Below, in pieces: positions 36,201 through 47,575 of a DNA stretch of 64,000 nucleotides. The notes under the pieces are model-generated. The model ran no database searches and was not told the origin of the DNA. It saw only the letters and a program-made list of their open reading frames with translations. Made by a program: the position numbers and the translations under genes. The first letter of the stretch is position 1. Each line of letters begins with the position of its first letter. Origin of the DNA: Petaurus breviceps papuanus (taxonomy: Eukaryota > Chordata > Mammalia > Diprotodontia > Petauridae); contig JAMXIF010001253.1 of the NCBI GenBank assembly GCA_028583685.1, positions 31,544,504 through 31,608,503 on the forward strand. Reading direction: 5' to 3'.

Positions 36201-36690
36201 TTCTTCCCGAAGTAAGTAAGTGTGGTCCCTCAGTAGATAGAATTTTGGGAAAAGTCTTTTTTTTGCCCTTGAGTAGCTAAGAAAGGTCTAATGGTTATAC
36301 AGTCCCTCCCCACAATGGATCATGCAAAACTGCTATTTGATTCTTATGGCTATTTGGGGCTTGTTTGTTGCCAAATTTACATAGACAAAAAATTAATAAA
36401 AAGCCTAAGGTAAAAAACCAGCACTCAGAAGATTCCATACAATTGCACTTATACTTTCCAAAAAAGATATAGTTCATAAGAATTGGAGCATTTCCTACTC
36501 TACTTTTTCTATTCTGTAGTGTCTGGTGTCTTCTATATATCATCCCTCTGTAGGAAGAGTATATAATACTTAACTAGGAATGGAGATTACAAAGCTCTTT
36601 GAAGATGAGACAGACAGTTCACGGGTGGGTCCAGCTTTCTGGGCATTTTTTTTCTTTTCCCACTGAGACACTTTCTCCAGCTCAGCTACT
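36201..36690. other. Unassigned intron sequence
   Basis: No repeat or exon signal recognised. Confidence 0.3.
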
Positions 36691-36854
36691 CTATGAGCTT
36701 TACTGCTTACCTTTTCAGTCTCATCAGGACTATCAATTTCCCAGTTCCTCAGTTTGCACCTGAAATCATGTTTGACTCTTTACTCCGATCCCTTCCTCCA
36801 TATTCAATCTATCACCAAATCCTGTTGATTGTTTTCCTTCTTAATACCTTTGAA
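36691..36854 (+). mobile_element. L2 fragment
   Basis: TCAGTTTGCACCTGAAATCA, CTATCACCAAATCCTGTTGA match the L2 ORF2 sense strand after TVTKSCRF-like coding. Confidence 0.6.
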
Positions 36855-37262
36855 GATGTTCAGCCAGCAGAATGGAAGAGTTGGAGGAGGGAAGGGGGAT
36901 GTGCACAGGAGTTGTTTTCAGGTACGTGAAGTACTATCACGTGAAAGAAGGATTTGTTTTGTTTTGCTTAGGCCCAGAAGGAAGATCTAGAAGCAATGGA
37001 CACAATTTGCAAAGAGGCAAATTTTGGATTGATATAAGGAAGGGTTTGTTAACAGTTATAGCAACCTAAAAGTGAAATGCACTCCCTTTGGAGGAAATGG
37101 ACGTCTGAGTAGAATGGAGAGGATGCCTTCTTACTGGAGGACTTTAAAAAACATCAGCTATTATTACGAAGGGAATTCTTGTGCAGGTGTGAGTTGGACT
37201 AAATGGTCTCTAAAGTCTCTTCTAATTCTGATACTTTCCCATATTCTAGATTTCTATAGCTC
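36855..37262 (+). mobile_element. L3/CR1-type LINE 3' end
   Basis: AGAAGGAAGATCTAGAAGCA, AAATTTTGGATTGATATAAG, AACCTAAAAGTGAAATGC, GGAGGACTTTAAAAAACATC and GTTGGACTAAATGGTCTCTA are the classic CR1/L3 terminal region; it ends near ATTCTAGATTTCTAT, like the CR1 end repeat. Confidence 0.8.
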
Positions 37263-37299
37263 CCACTGCACCTGAGGAAAACTTTTTTTTTGTTTTATT

Positions 37300-38620
37300 T
37301 AGTAGTGTTTTTCAAAATCACATAAAATAGAATGATTTTTTCCACTTCTAGAAAATCCCATTTGTTCCTATTATTTATCCTAATCACTTTTTGTCAACTT
37401 TCTTTCTTACTCTCATTTCTCAACCTTTCCCTCTGTCTTCCAACCTTCAACGATAACACCATTCCCAATACTGAAAAGATGATTTAGCTTCTCATTTCAC
37501 TGAGAAGACCCATGCTACTCCAAAGGAGACCCTCAGGTTTCCTCTTTTATTACTTCACACTTCTTGGAATCATCAAAAACTGTTTCTTTATTTTCCCTGA
37601 TTACAATAGGGGAGTGATCTTTCCTCATGAAGGCCAAATCATTTCCTTGCCCTCGATCCCATTGCCTTCTATTTTTGTAAGACCTTGCTCTAATAGCAGT
37701 CATCTCCTTTTTATTTATCTTTTATCTCTTCCCTTTCCACTGGTTCTCTTCCATCTGCCTTTACACTTGTTTAAGTCTCCCCATTTCAAAAACAGACTTC
37801 CCTTGATTCTTCTACCCAGTCCAACAACTATCTAATCTCTCTCCTTTCCTCCATTGCTAAATTTCTTGAAAAAGTTATACCTGATACTTTCATTTCTCCC
37901 TCACTCATAACCCCTTACATTCTATGATCTGTCCCTGGAAATTCCTTTGTCAGAGATTCTTAGTGACCTTTTGATTTTAAATCATTAATTGATTTATAGA
38001 TTTAGAGTTGGAGGGGGTCTTAAATATCATCTAGCCCAATTCCCTCATTTTACAGAGGAATTATTTCCCCAAGGTCACATAGGTACTAATTATTAGCAAA
38101 GACAAGATTTGAACCTGGTTGACCTCAGATCCCACACACTTTCCCCTGCACCACAACACCATTTTTTTAGTCTTCGTGTTTCCTAAACTCTCCAGCTTCT
38201 GACAGTACTGACCCTATCTTACAGCTATCTTCTTGTCCCTTGACATTAGACAGTGTCCTCTCCTGACTCTCCTCTTCCCTCTCTAATTGCTCCTCTTCCT
38301 GACCCCTGAAAGGTTACTTCCCCAAGATTCTGTCCTTGGTCCTCTTCTATTTACATACTTTATCCTTTAGAAGTAATATTCCTTCCATTTAATCATTCAT
38401 CAAGTCCTGTCAATTATACCTCTATGACAGAGAGATTCTTTCTGTTTCTTTCTATTCCTCTTGCCATCACTCTAGGACATCCCCTTACTAGGATGCACAC
38501 ACAATAGTTTTAATAGGTCTATGTCTTTCAATTTCTTCCCTTCTCCACTTCATCTTTCATACTGCTAATGCCAGACTCATGTTCTATGTTTATAAATCTG
38601 ATTGGTTTCTCTGTAGGTGG
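37300..38620 (+). mobile_element. L2 LINE with inserted MIR
   Basis: TTGATTCTTCTACCCAGTCC and CATTGCTAAATTTCTTGAAA near 37805-37870, and AGATTCTGTCCTTGGTCCTC near 38327 are L2 ORF2. A MIR-like SINE (37985-38165) splits it. The first 170 bp are less certain. Confidence 0.7.
37985..38165 (-). mobile_element. MIR-like CORE-SINE
   Basis: TATAGATTTAGAGTTGGAGG, CATCTAGCCCAATTCCCTCA, CCCAAGGTCACATAGGTACT and GATTTGAACCTGGTTGACC. Confidence 0.82.
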
Positions 38621-39981
38621 ATGGAAGGGAACGATTATACAAACTAGTGTGGAATTGACAAAGCTAGCAATTGACTGGCTAGGAGTGGATGAGGGTGGTG
38701 AGAAGGAAAAGTTGAGGAAGACTCTGGAAGAATGATGGCACTTTTCCTCGGAAACAAATGAGTCTGGAGGAAGGACAAACTGGTGGTGTGGAGTAACATG
38801 TTTTGGACAGAATGACTTTGCAATGCCTGTGGGATGGATTTGTTCAAAGGCAATGCTAGACTGGAGCTCAGAAGAGAGATTGGAGGTGGAAAAGTCTAAA
38901 GATACTGTATTGAACTGATATCATGAACATTCTTGTCTTGTTTGAAAAACAAATTTGCTAATTTTTGGAAAACTCTTAAAGATCATGTAGAAAATTTGTC
39001 TGTTATAGAATTTAGAAAGTGCCCATAATGGTTTTCAGGGCTTAAATATGGGGCATTTTTTATTTATTTTGCTTACATTGTTGGTATGTTATCTTTTCTT
39101 GTTCAAAGAATGTAACCACTGTTTTGTGGAAATGAATGAAAAATATAACTGATGGTTAATTTATTTTTATTTATGATTTTTAAGGGTATCCATAACCCCC
39201 AAAGGTTCTGGATTCATATATCTTCCTCCTTGCATGCTACTTCATTTTTTCCAGTCTCTCTTTCTTATGCCAAAAATAAGGGTAATAGATTTCTTTTCAA
39301 ATGAGAAAAAATATTGTGTATCTGAGTTCCCATTATACCGTCTAATTAAGCTTTGTCTGATTTTAGCATTTGCATGAAATACTTGTAATCCACAGAGAAG
39401 TATTATAAAAATCATTAAATAATATATCAAAGATGTTTTGAATGCTATACATATAGACTGCAAAGTCAACATAACGTACTAAGAAAAATACTATTTATTT
39501 TCTGGAAAAGCAGAACTCTGAAAAACAAATACTATGAAAAGAAGGTACATGATTATACCATTCACTTATTTTTCTTTATATTTAATAAGATTTTTCTATT
39601 AACTGCTAAAATAGAAATATATGCAGATATATCATTTTCACAGAGTCTTGAGTGACAGACAGTAATTGAAATATTAAACCTCTGTACAGGAAATGGGTGC
39701 CAGTGCTCTGTCTGAGTTAGTACTGCTTTGGCAATCAGAAACTTATCCAATATGGCATCTGATCTGCCTCAAGCAAGTAGGCTGAAGCTCCTGGACAACT
39801 CTCAGATTAGCCAGCCATGTCCCATTTCTCATGCTGCCAGGTTTATCAAAGTGAAGGACAAAAAAAAAAAAGGACAAATTTCAACTGCATGAGAAAACAA
39901 TATTGTATAGTTTTAAATTCTCTCCTCCATATAGAGATACTACCTAATGAACTGCATGTCCAACCTGTAGTTTTATTGAAG
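38621..39981. other. Unassigned intron sequence
   Basis: About 1.3 kb. 38640-38880 may be a worn L2 in antisense (GAGGGTGGTGAGAAGGAAAA), but I cannot confirm it. The rest is AT-rich with no feature seen. Confidence 0.35.
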
Positions 39982-39997
39982 GAGTCACCTATTTTAA

Positions 39998-40168
39998 AAC
40001 TATTTATTTATTTGTTTTTTGGAAGGGGAAGGGCAAGGCAATTGGGGTTAAGTGACTTGCCCAAGGTCACATGGCTAGTAAGTGTTAAGTGTCTTTGGTT
40101 GGATCTGAACTCAGGTCCTCCTGACTCCAGGGCTGGTGCTCTATTCACTGTGCCACCTAGCTGCCCCA
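39998..40168 (-). mobile_element. tRNA-derived SINE
   Basis: GGTTAAGTGACTTGCCCAAG, CTCCTGACTCCAGGGCTGG, CCACCTAGCTGCCCC. Perfect 16-bp duplication GAGTCACCTATTTTAA at 39982-39997 and 40169-40184, about 400 bp from a DEUP1 exon. Confidence 0.95.
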
Positions 40169-40424
40169 GAGTCACCTATTTTAACAAAAAAAACAACTTA
40201 ATAAGTAGGTATAAGCAATAGTTATATGCATTGTAGGCAGCATGTTCATTTTCATGTGAAAATGGTCCCAAATTATGTTGTAGAATTCTAATAGCTAAGT
40301 TTATCCAATCTGATCATAAAAAACTGTCCATTTATATAAATTTGGAAATTGAATTGGAAATTGGAAATTTGAATAATCCTGTATCCTGAATCACCTGGAT
40401 CTTCATAATCTTCCATAGTTGGCA

Positions 40425-40520
40425 GCATAGGTATTATTATTCCCATTTTATAGATGAGGAAATTGAGGTTCACAAAGATTAAGTGATTTGCCAATGGTCA
40501 CACAATAACTTTCCAAAGTG
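40425..40520 (-). mobile_element. MIR fragment beside DEUP1 exon
   Basis: CATTTTATAGATGAGGAAAT, GTGATTTGCCAATGGTCACA. It lies about 65 bp downstream of the exon's donor. Confidence 0.78.
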
Positions 40521-40583
40521 GGATTTGGGATCTATAGTGATCACTCCTTTAAAGAAGAAAAACTCAAATAAGTAGTAACTCAC

Positions 40584-40719
40584 CAATGGATAGACTTCGT
40601 CTTCACTCCCCAAAGGGCTTGCAATATGTTTGACAGGAAACATGTTACACTGGGGCTGAAATGCCATAGGTGATGATGTGGTTATTACACCTAAGTTTGG
40701 TTCACAATCTTGGATAAGT
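40584..40719 (-). CDS. DEUP1: DEUP1 coding exon, penultimate
   Basis: The exon is 136 bp: one base that completes the split Arg codon, then 45 codons from LIQDCEPN to EDEVYPL. Human DEUP1 has LSHDCEPN and DDDVFPL at the matching places. The middle is much more diverged, which fits a poorly structured linker between the coiled coil and the C-terminal block. The acceptor is TTCTTTTGTAG|A and the donor is TTG|GTGAGT, both good. An old MIR lies only about 60 bp downstream in the intron (40425-40520). The start and end come from the splice signals and the phase match on both sides. Confidence 0.93.
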
Positions 40720-40730
40720 CTACAAAAGAA

Positions 40731-41512
40731 GGGGAATCATCACTGTTACTATGGTATTTCTACCACTTTACCCACGTAGGATTTATATCTCTTTAACAGC
40801 TAATACTTTCAAGTATTGTACATATAAAAACTTTGCTCTTCTTACTTAACTATGCTAAAGTATTCCCTATAAAATATTCCTATGAAATAAACATAGTAAA
40901 ACTTTTATCTTTTAAATGATGCCTTTTGTATTTACATCACATTCATTTTTGAGTATATCTATGTCCCATTTCCTGCCCACCAGTTCTTCCTTTGTAACAA
41001 AAATTAAAAATGAAACTAGTACAACTCTAAAAGGTCCATTATGGATCAAAGATAAAGATCAAATGAGGTATTCATAAAAAAAAAGTGCTTATAACAGTGC
41101 CAGGCACAAAGTTGGTGCTATATAAATGCTTTTTATGGAGGAGATGGTGGGGCCATCGAGGTGAGCCTAGAGATCACGTGGTTCCACCTCCTGATATTTC
41201 AGGTGTTCAAGGCCAGTTCTATCCCCACCCCTCACTTCTCCATTCTATAATTTGATTTCAAACTATTTGATTTACAGCACAAAAGAAGTGATTAAAATTT
41301 GTAGAAAGAATGACTAAATTGAGTAGCAACATATTCAAAACCTGGTAGTGTCATTGGTGAGGCTCCAGATTACTTAAAGTTCATTCAATTGTAATGATAG
41401 TCATTCATTCATTCAAAAAGCATATATTAAGCACCTTTTATGTGTCAGGAACTGTGTACTATTTTTCCTTTAGCTGATATATTGGAGTTGAGTGCTGTTA
41501 CTGAGCTCCAGA
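40731..41512. other. Intron sequence, mostly unassigned
   Basis: Traces of L2/MIR ends (41080-41125, GTGCCAGGCACAAAGTTGGT; 41400-41460, AAGCATATATTAAGCACCTT). Otherwise nothing recognised. Confidence 0.4.
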
Positions 41513-41527
41513 TTGGATTGGATTTTA

Positions 41528-41688
41528 TTTATTTTTTTTAAGCAATTGGGGTTAAGTAACTTGCTCAAGGTTACCCGGCCAGTTATTTCTGGGTGTGGTG
41601 CTGAGTGTCTGAGCCCGGGATTCGATCTCCCAGTTGTCCCAACACTGAAACCGAAAGCTCTTACTAGCTGAGCCACCTGGCCGCCCCT
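41528..41688 (-). mobile_element. Monomeric SINE of the dimer family
   Basis: Antisense unit with AAGCAATTGGGGTTAAGTAA, CCAGTTATTTCTGGGTGTGG and GCCACCTGGCCGCCCC. Perfect 15-bp duplication TTGGATTGGATTTTA at 41513-41527 and 41689-41703. It combines the left-unit GGAGATCGAATCCC with the right-unit AGCACCACACCCAG. Confidence 0.93.
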
Positions 41689-42013
41689 TTGGATTGGATT
41701 TTAAGAAAATGATTTTTTCCTCTTACTTATAGGAATATCACAGAACTTTTCTTCTTAATTGGTACAACAGAAAGCTTAGTACTCAAAAACCTGCAACTAT
41801 GAACTTTTCTCATCATAAATAAGAGTAAAGGAATGGTTACTTATATAGTGATTCCTTTATTTAAAAACAAAGTTAAGTATACATACATGTACTTAAAAAA
41901 AAAAACCTCTTCAATTATTTATTAGAAACAAACAAACGTAATTTAAAGGTCAGTTTATATAGAATATGACACCCCAAATACTAACATTTTTTTTCTTTCT
42001 GGTGACCAACAAG

Positions 42014-42205
42014 TTATGTTCTTATATAAATCTCTATATGCAAAGTAAAATATAAAATTGAAATTAAATAGCTTGGTAATTTAAACAGAAAACAACACAA
42101 AATATTTACTTATGTTCTTGTATAAATCTCTATGTGCAATGTAAAGTGTAAAATTGAAGTTAAATATCCTGATAATTTAAATAGAAAATAACACAAAATA
42201 TTTAC
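42014..42205. repeat. 96-bp tandem duplication in DEUP1 intron
   Basis: Copy 1 (42014-42109) and copy 2 (42110-42205) both start TTATGTTCTT and end AATATTTACT. They differ at about 13 positions, so the duplication is old. No repeat family recognised. Confidence 0.93.
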
Positions 42206-43661
42206 TTCAGTTAGATATTTGTTTGAAATCTGTTATTAAGAACTTGAATAAATTTTCTATTTTGCTTTTAAGGTCTCAGAACACTTTAATCATGAAATAG
42301 TGAACTTTTACCATTGTTAAAAAAACATTCTAGTCCTGAGAAAGCTTATACCTCTTTTTACATGTTTGCTTTTGAATCTCATTGCCATGTAATTGCAAAT
42401 CACAATACAAATTTATTTTTTTTAAAAGCTGCTTAAAGTAACTCAGCCTATTGCCTTTGACAGATCCATATTAGATATTTAATTCTCTAGCACTGTCCTT
42501 AATTCTACTTAACCTTATTAACATCCTTAATAGATTTATGTTTTGCTTATTTGGTGCTTTTGTTTAGCTGTGTCAATCTACTTTTAAGATTAATTTCCTG
42601 TTTAATGTAATGAATTTTCCATTGGTAATTGAACATAGATAACTAGAATAGACAACAAACTTCAAGATTTAAATTTTATTAAGTTAACCTGTGCACTAGA
42701 AAAGCTTATGAGAGATGCCTGATATTGGAAGTTATTCCCAGTATGTCCTGTTTTAGATCATGTGACTATCTTTCTGAACACCAGTGTGTAAGAATGATGT
42801 TGAATTTAATTAAAATAGTTGAAGACTTTAAAAATATGAAATATCCATTTTTTAAACCATCAATTCCTCAGGGGATAAACACTAATTTCAAGACTAGCTC
42901 ATTTTAGTTTATCATAAATCATGAATTATGAAATTCTTTTCAGTCTTTACCCAGAGAAGATATATGTATATAGTCTCTATGTATATATTTTTTTCTTATT
43001 ATGCAAACATTTTCAAATTTATGCATAAAAGTAGCAATAAAAGTTAAATGAGACATCTATAAAATAGTACATAAAAAACCCCAACATATTTTCCATTTTT
43101 ACTTGTCTAGAAATGTATCTTTTTCTCCATTCTCCAAAACCATAATTACCATGGAAACCAAACAGCAAATTAAACTGAAATAACATGGCTTATGATGTGC
43201 ACAATAAGAAAGAACACCCCACAATTCAAATAGAATTATAACAATTGCATAGCACATCTGCATATAATCTAAAGTTGAATCTTTTCATTTGAATTAGGCT
43301 ATGTCTACACTCCAAAGAACAGTGGAGAATTAAAGCAATTATCAAGTAAAACAAACATTGTTACTTTAATTATCTAGAGATTTAAAGAAAAACTTTAATT
43401 TATATTAAATTATCAAGATAATTATCTCAATTACTCACCTCGATTTTTGCGTGTTTGACCAGAATTAACACATTAGCCTTTGTTTCACTGCAAGCTTAAT
43501 AAAATGCAGAAACTTTTGGTAGGGAAGGCTAGATTATAAATGCTCAAAATAAAATGTATTTTCACTTTAAAACTCCCTTCATTTCTTACAAGTTGTAGAA
43601 TATAACTAGCTATACAAACACTTCATTAAAAACAACCTCTAATAAAATAAGTTAAATTTAT
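42206..43661. other. Repeat-poor AT-rich intron sequence
   Basis: About 1.45 kb with no recognisable repeat, unusual in this window. A place to look for conserved intronic elements; none can be proven here. Confidence 0.4.
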
Positions 43662-43673
43662 CCATTTACTTTT

Positions 43674-45381
43674 TACTTTTTGGAGGGGAGAAGGCAGGGC
43701 AGTTGGGATTAAGTGACTTGCCCAAGGTCACACAGCTAGTAAATGTTAAGTGTCTGAGACTTTACTTCGATAATTTCTTGAAAAATGTTGTCTTGGCTCT
43801 TTTTTTGATTATGGCTTTCAATGATTTTAAAATTATCTCTCCTGGTCTATTTTCTAGGTCAGTGGTTTTTCAGTGTTTGTATCTGTTTAATAGTATCTTT
43901 ATTTCTCATAAAGTAATTAGCTTCCATTTGCTCCAATCTAATTTTTTTTTTTGTAAGCAATAGGGGTTAAGTAACTTGCTCAAGGTTACACGGCCAGTTA
44001 TTTCTGGGTGTGGTTCTGAGTATCTGAGCCTGGATTTGATCCAGGTCATCCCGACACTGGAGCCGGTGCTCATACTCACTGAGCCACCTGGCCACCCCTA
44101 AGCAATTGGGGTTAAGTAACTTGCTCAAGGTTACACGGCCAGTTGTTTCTGGGTGGGTGCTAAGTGTCTGAGCCCGGGATTTGATCTCCAGGTCTTCTCA
44201 ACACTGGAGCCGGTGCTCTTACTCGCTGTGCTACCTGGCCGCCCCTTCTCCAATCTAATTTTGAAGGAATTATTTGCTTCAGTGAGTTTTTGAAATTTTT
44301 TTTCCATCTGGCAAATTTGGCTTTTTAAGGCATTCTCCTCATTGGCTTTTTGGGCCTCTTTTGCCATTTGGGTTAGTCTATTTTTTATTTTTTAAGGTGC
44401 TATTTTCTTTAGTATTTTTTGGGGTCTCCTTTAGCAGGCTATTGACTTGCTTTTCATGATTTTCTTGCATCATTCTCATTTCTCTTCCTTATTTTTCCTC
44501 CACCTCTTACTTGATTTTCAAAATCCTTCTTGAGCTCCTCCGTGGCCTGTAATCAATTCATATTTTACTTGGAAACTTTTGATACAGGAGTTCTGACTTT
44601 GTTGTCTTACTCCATCCTTTTTGTCCCCCAAAAAGGATTCTATGGTCTGTTTGTGCTTCCTCTGCTTGCTCATATTGCCAGCCAGTTACTTGACTTTTGA
44701 GCTCTTTGTCAAGGTAGAACTTTGCTTCCAGATCGCAGAGAGTTCTGTCCCAAATCACTGGGGTTTTTGCAGCTGCTGGAGCTATTAGGATGGTGCCCTC
44801 TCTGCAGCCCCCAGAAGCTCTGGCACACTGGCCACACACCCCAGGACCTGCAATCCAGATCCAAGCAGGTTAAAGCAAGGGTGATTACCCTCTGAATGGT
44901 TGCTTGGTCCCCCTATGATGTGCAGGCCAGGAGCTCTGGAAGCAGCCACATGGCAGCCGTTGTGCCTCTGCCACTTCTTGCCCCAGGGGCAGGGGCCAGA
45001 ACCTTCCAACAGAGTTCCCAACTGACCTTTTACTTTCTTTTTTGTGTTTATGGGTTGAGAAGTCTGGAAACCACCATAGCTGCTGGTGATTCACTCTCCT
45101 GAAGTCTGCTGCAGCTGCATCTAGTTGGGGCCACCCAGGGGCTAGAACCATGGGGCTCATGCAGGACTGCACTTGGCTCCCAGTCTGGTGTGATAGTCCC
45201 TTCCTGTCAGCCTGCCAGGCTGCCTTCAGTGGGAGATTTGTTTCTCTCTGTCACTTTGTGGGTTCTGTAGCTCTAAAATTTGTTCAGAGTCATTTTTTAC
45301 ATGTGTTGGAGGTGGTGGGAGCTGGAGCCGCGCAGAGGTTCTGTTTTACTCTGCCATCTTGGCTCTGTCCCCCCCCACCCC
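43674..45381 (-). mobile_element. Chimeric insert: L1 5' end joined to SINE 3' half
   Basis: Perfect 12-bp duplication CCATTTACTTTT at 43662-43673 and 45382-45393. In sense (minus) order the insert runs from an L1 5' end (ACAGAGCCAAGATGGCAGAG at about 45370), through 5'UTR and ORF1 coiled coil to about 43756. It then switches to the 3' half of a tRNA-derived SINE (antisense GATTAAGTGACTTGCCCAAG, AGTAAATGTTAAGTGTCTGAG) and a short A-rich tail. The SINE 5' half and all L1 ORF2 are absent. A SINE dimer (43946-44245) was inserted later in the ORF1 part. Confidence 0.9.
43946..44245 (-). mobile_element. Dimeric SINE, locus 2
   Basis: Minus-strand dimer. The left unit is 44099-44245, ending CCCCAATTGCTTA, and the right unit 43946-44098 has the A-tail. 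Perfect 15-bp duplication CTCCAATCTAATTTT at 43931-43945 and 44248-44262. The left/right diagnostic bases match those of locus 1 (30231-30552), and the junction CAATTGCTTAGGGGTG is the same. Confidence 0.94.
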
Positions 45382-45498
45382 CCATTTACTTTTATAATCA
45401 CTAATTCCTAAGGCTTGGAATACTTTTTTCATGAGCTGACCTACCCCAGTTTATCTTTCCTGTATACCATTAGGTTTTTGAGTGCAGGGTTGATTTCT

Positions 45499-45508
45499 TT
45501 CTCTCTCT

Positions 45509-45579
<71 letters not shown>
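45499..45579. repeat. (TC)n microsatellite
   Basis: About 35 pure TC units after a short TTTC lead. Confidence 0.95.
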
Positions 45580-45582
<3 letters not shown>

Positions 45583-46069
45583 GCAGATTCCAGCACAGTA
45601 CCTACTACCTATTAATTACTTATGATTCAACCCCTTCTAAATTGTACCCTCTGTCTGTTGAGGCACAGGCGGGACTTGTTAAGGTCATGATAAAGTGCCC
45701 TATATTGAGATTATTTGATGACGTAAGAACACAACTCTCCCCTGCATCATTTTTTTTAAACACTCTGCCAAGAACACTTCTGCTGAAGTCCCATAAGGCT
45801 TTGAATTACCTTGATAAAACCAGCCCCTCCCTGCTTTTGTCCCTATCTTATGGTTTACCCTTGAAAAGAACTATTTCTGCATCTCTGATCAGATCTCACA
45901 TCCTGGCATCTTTCAGAATGTTTAGACTCTTCCCACCTCATCCTGGAGACTACACGAGTTTTTCAGGCTTTAAGACCATGTCAGAGTGAACTTAATGTAG
46001 CAAGCAGCAGTAGCAGCAGTTTACCATTACAACAGCAGTTCTGATTTTATGGAGTGCTTTCAGGTTTAC
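45580..46069. other. Intron sequence, partly L2-like
   Basis: CACAGCAGTACC-like and TTCCACCTC motifs near 45590-45960 are too worn to assign. AGCAGCAGTAGCAGCAG near 46003 is a short triplet run. Confidence 0.3.
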
Positions 46070-46315
46070 TTTATATTGTTGTTGTTCAGATACTTTTCAG
46101 TTGTGTCTGACTCTTCATTACCTCATCTAATGTTTTCAAACAAAAGATACTGGAGCGAGTTGCCTTTTTCTTCTCTAGCTCATTTTACAGATCAGGACAC
46201 TGATGCAAACAGGGTGAGGAGACTTGCCTTGGGTCCCATAGCTACTAAATGTCTGAGGCTGGATTTGAACTCAGGTCTTTCAGATTGCAAGCCTGGTGTC
46301 ACCTACCTGCCCTAC
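46070..46315 (-). mobile_element. SINE with RTE/BovB-like tail
   Basis: TTGTTGTTGTTCAGATACTT, CAGTTGTGTCTGACTCTTCA, ATACTGGAGCGAGTTGCCTT, then GGATTTGAACTCAGGTCTTT. Confidence 0.86.
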
Positions 46316-46379
46316 TTATTTTATATATATTGTTTCAAAATATCTGTTGAGCTAGGTAATGTAAATAGTCTTATTTGGT

Positions 46380-46520
46380 TTTTTTGGTATAGGAATCTGA
46401 GGTTCTGAGACACTAGTTAATATGCCTCTGGTCCCACAGTTAGTAATGGTAAAGGTGGGATTCAGACCCATCTCTCTCCTGACTCCACATTCATCATCCT
46501 TTCCATTCCACCATGTTGTT
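46380..46520 (-). mobile_element. MIR fragment
   Basis: GGAATCTGAGGTTCTGAGAC, CTGGTCCCACAGTTAGTAAT and TTCCATTCCACCATG. Confidence 0.65.
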
Positions 46521-46669
46521 TCACAAACTTTGTATTTGATTTGCTGAAATCATGAGATGAATCTGGTTCTAACTAAATCTTGTGGGTTTGGGTTGGTCCT
46601 TGGTTGGCTTAGAATTTCCCAATATGTTCTATTCCTGTTTACCATAAGGAATCTGGGCCAATTCCAACT

Positions 46670-47028
46670 CAATAAAAAATATGAGGTGCCTACTATTTAA
46701 GGATACGTGAAGAAAAGTGAAACATTTCTTGACCCCAAGGAGCTTATATTCTACTGGGAAAATATAACATGTACACAAATAAGCAAAGAGATTCCAAGAG
46801 GTCGTGCTACAGTGCCTTCATTGTGCTTGGCAGGAAGCTAGGAATTCTAAGAGGCAGTGTTGAGCAGGGACACTCTCCTGAGGTACCATGGCCTGTGCCA
46901 AGGAATGAAGATGGGAGCTGGAGCTCCAGAAGAACTTTGATTGAGGAGGAGCCCAGTTTGGTTTTAGGCTCCTCTAATGAGGGTTTAAGGTTCAAGTGGT
47001 ACTTACCTAAGATAAAAATAACAATAGT
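46670..47028 (-). mobile_element. L2/L3-like 3' end, worn
   Basis: ATGAGGTGCCTACTATTTAA and GACCCCAAGGAGCTTATATT fit an antisense L2 end. The remainder is unassigned. Confidence 0.5.
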
Positions 47029-47265
47029 AATAGCTAGCAAAGCACTTTGCAAGTATCATCTGATTTTATCCTTACAACAACCCTGAGAGGTAAGGTACTA
47101 CTATTATCTGCATTGTACAGATCAGGAATCTGAGACTAAGAGAGGTAAAAGGATTTGCCCAGGGTCACACAGCTAATAAGCTATCTGAGGCAGCCTTCAA
47201 ATTCAGGCCTTCCTGATGGTAAGTCCACTTTGAGGCTATTCAATGTGATACCTAGATGCATTTAC
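47029..47265 (-). mobile_element. MIR-type SINE
   Basis: GCAAAGCACTTTGCAAGTAT, ATTGTACAGATCAGGAATCT, GGATTTGCCCAGGGTCACAC and AGGCCTTCCTGATGG. Confidence 0.85.
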
Positions 47266-47419
47266 TAGCAACAGTAACCCTTTGGAGAGGCACCAAACAA
47301 GACCCAGAATACTCAGAATCTTTGGATAGAGACAGAGAAGGCTGGGATTTGATGCCAGTAAGATGGTAACTTCATAAGGGGTGGAATAGTCTTGAATCCA
47401 AACCCATGGGCCAGAATGA

Positions 47420-47575
47420 GACTGGATCATAAATCTAGTGCTAGAAGGGACCTCGAGGCCAACCATTCTAGTCCCTTCATCTCATAGATGGGGAAACTGA
47501 GTCCCAGGGAGTTAGGAATTTGAACCTATCTCCTGTGATTCCAACGTGCTTGTCCTACTGAATCATGCTGTTTCC
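47420..47575 (-). mobile_element. MIR-like CORE-SINE
   Basis: GATCATAAATCTAGTGCTAG, CATCTCATAGATGGGGAAAC and CCTACTGAATCATGCTGTTT. Confidence 0.75.

Noticed and set aside
44785-45404. Several GC-richer frames on both strands, considered as exons
   Set aside because: They lie in the L1 5'UTR of the chimeric insert.
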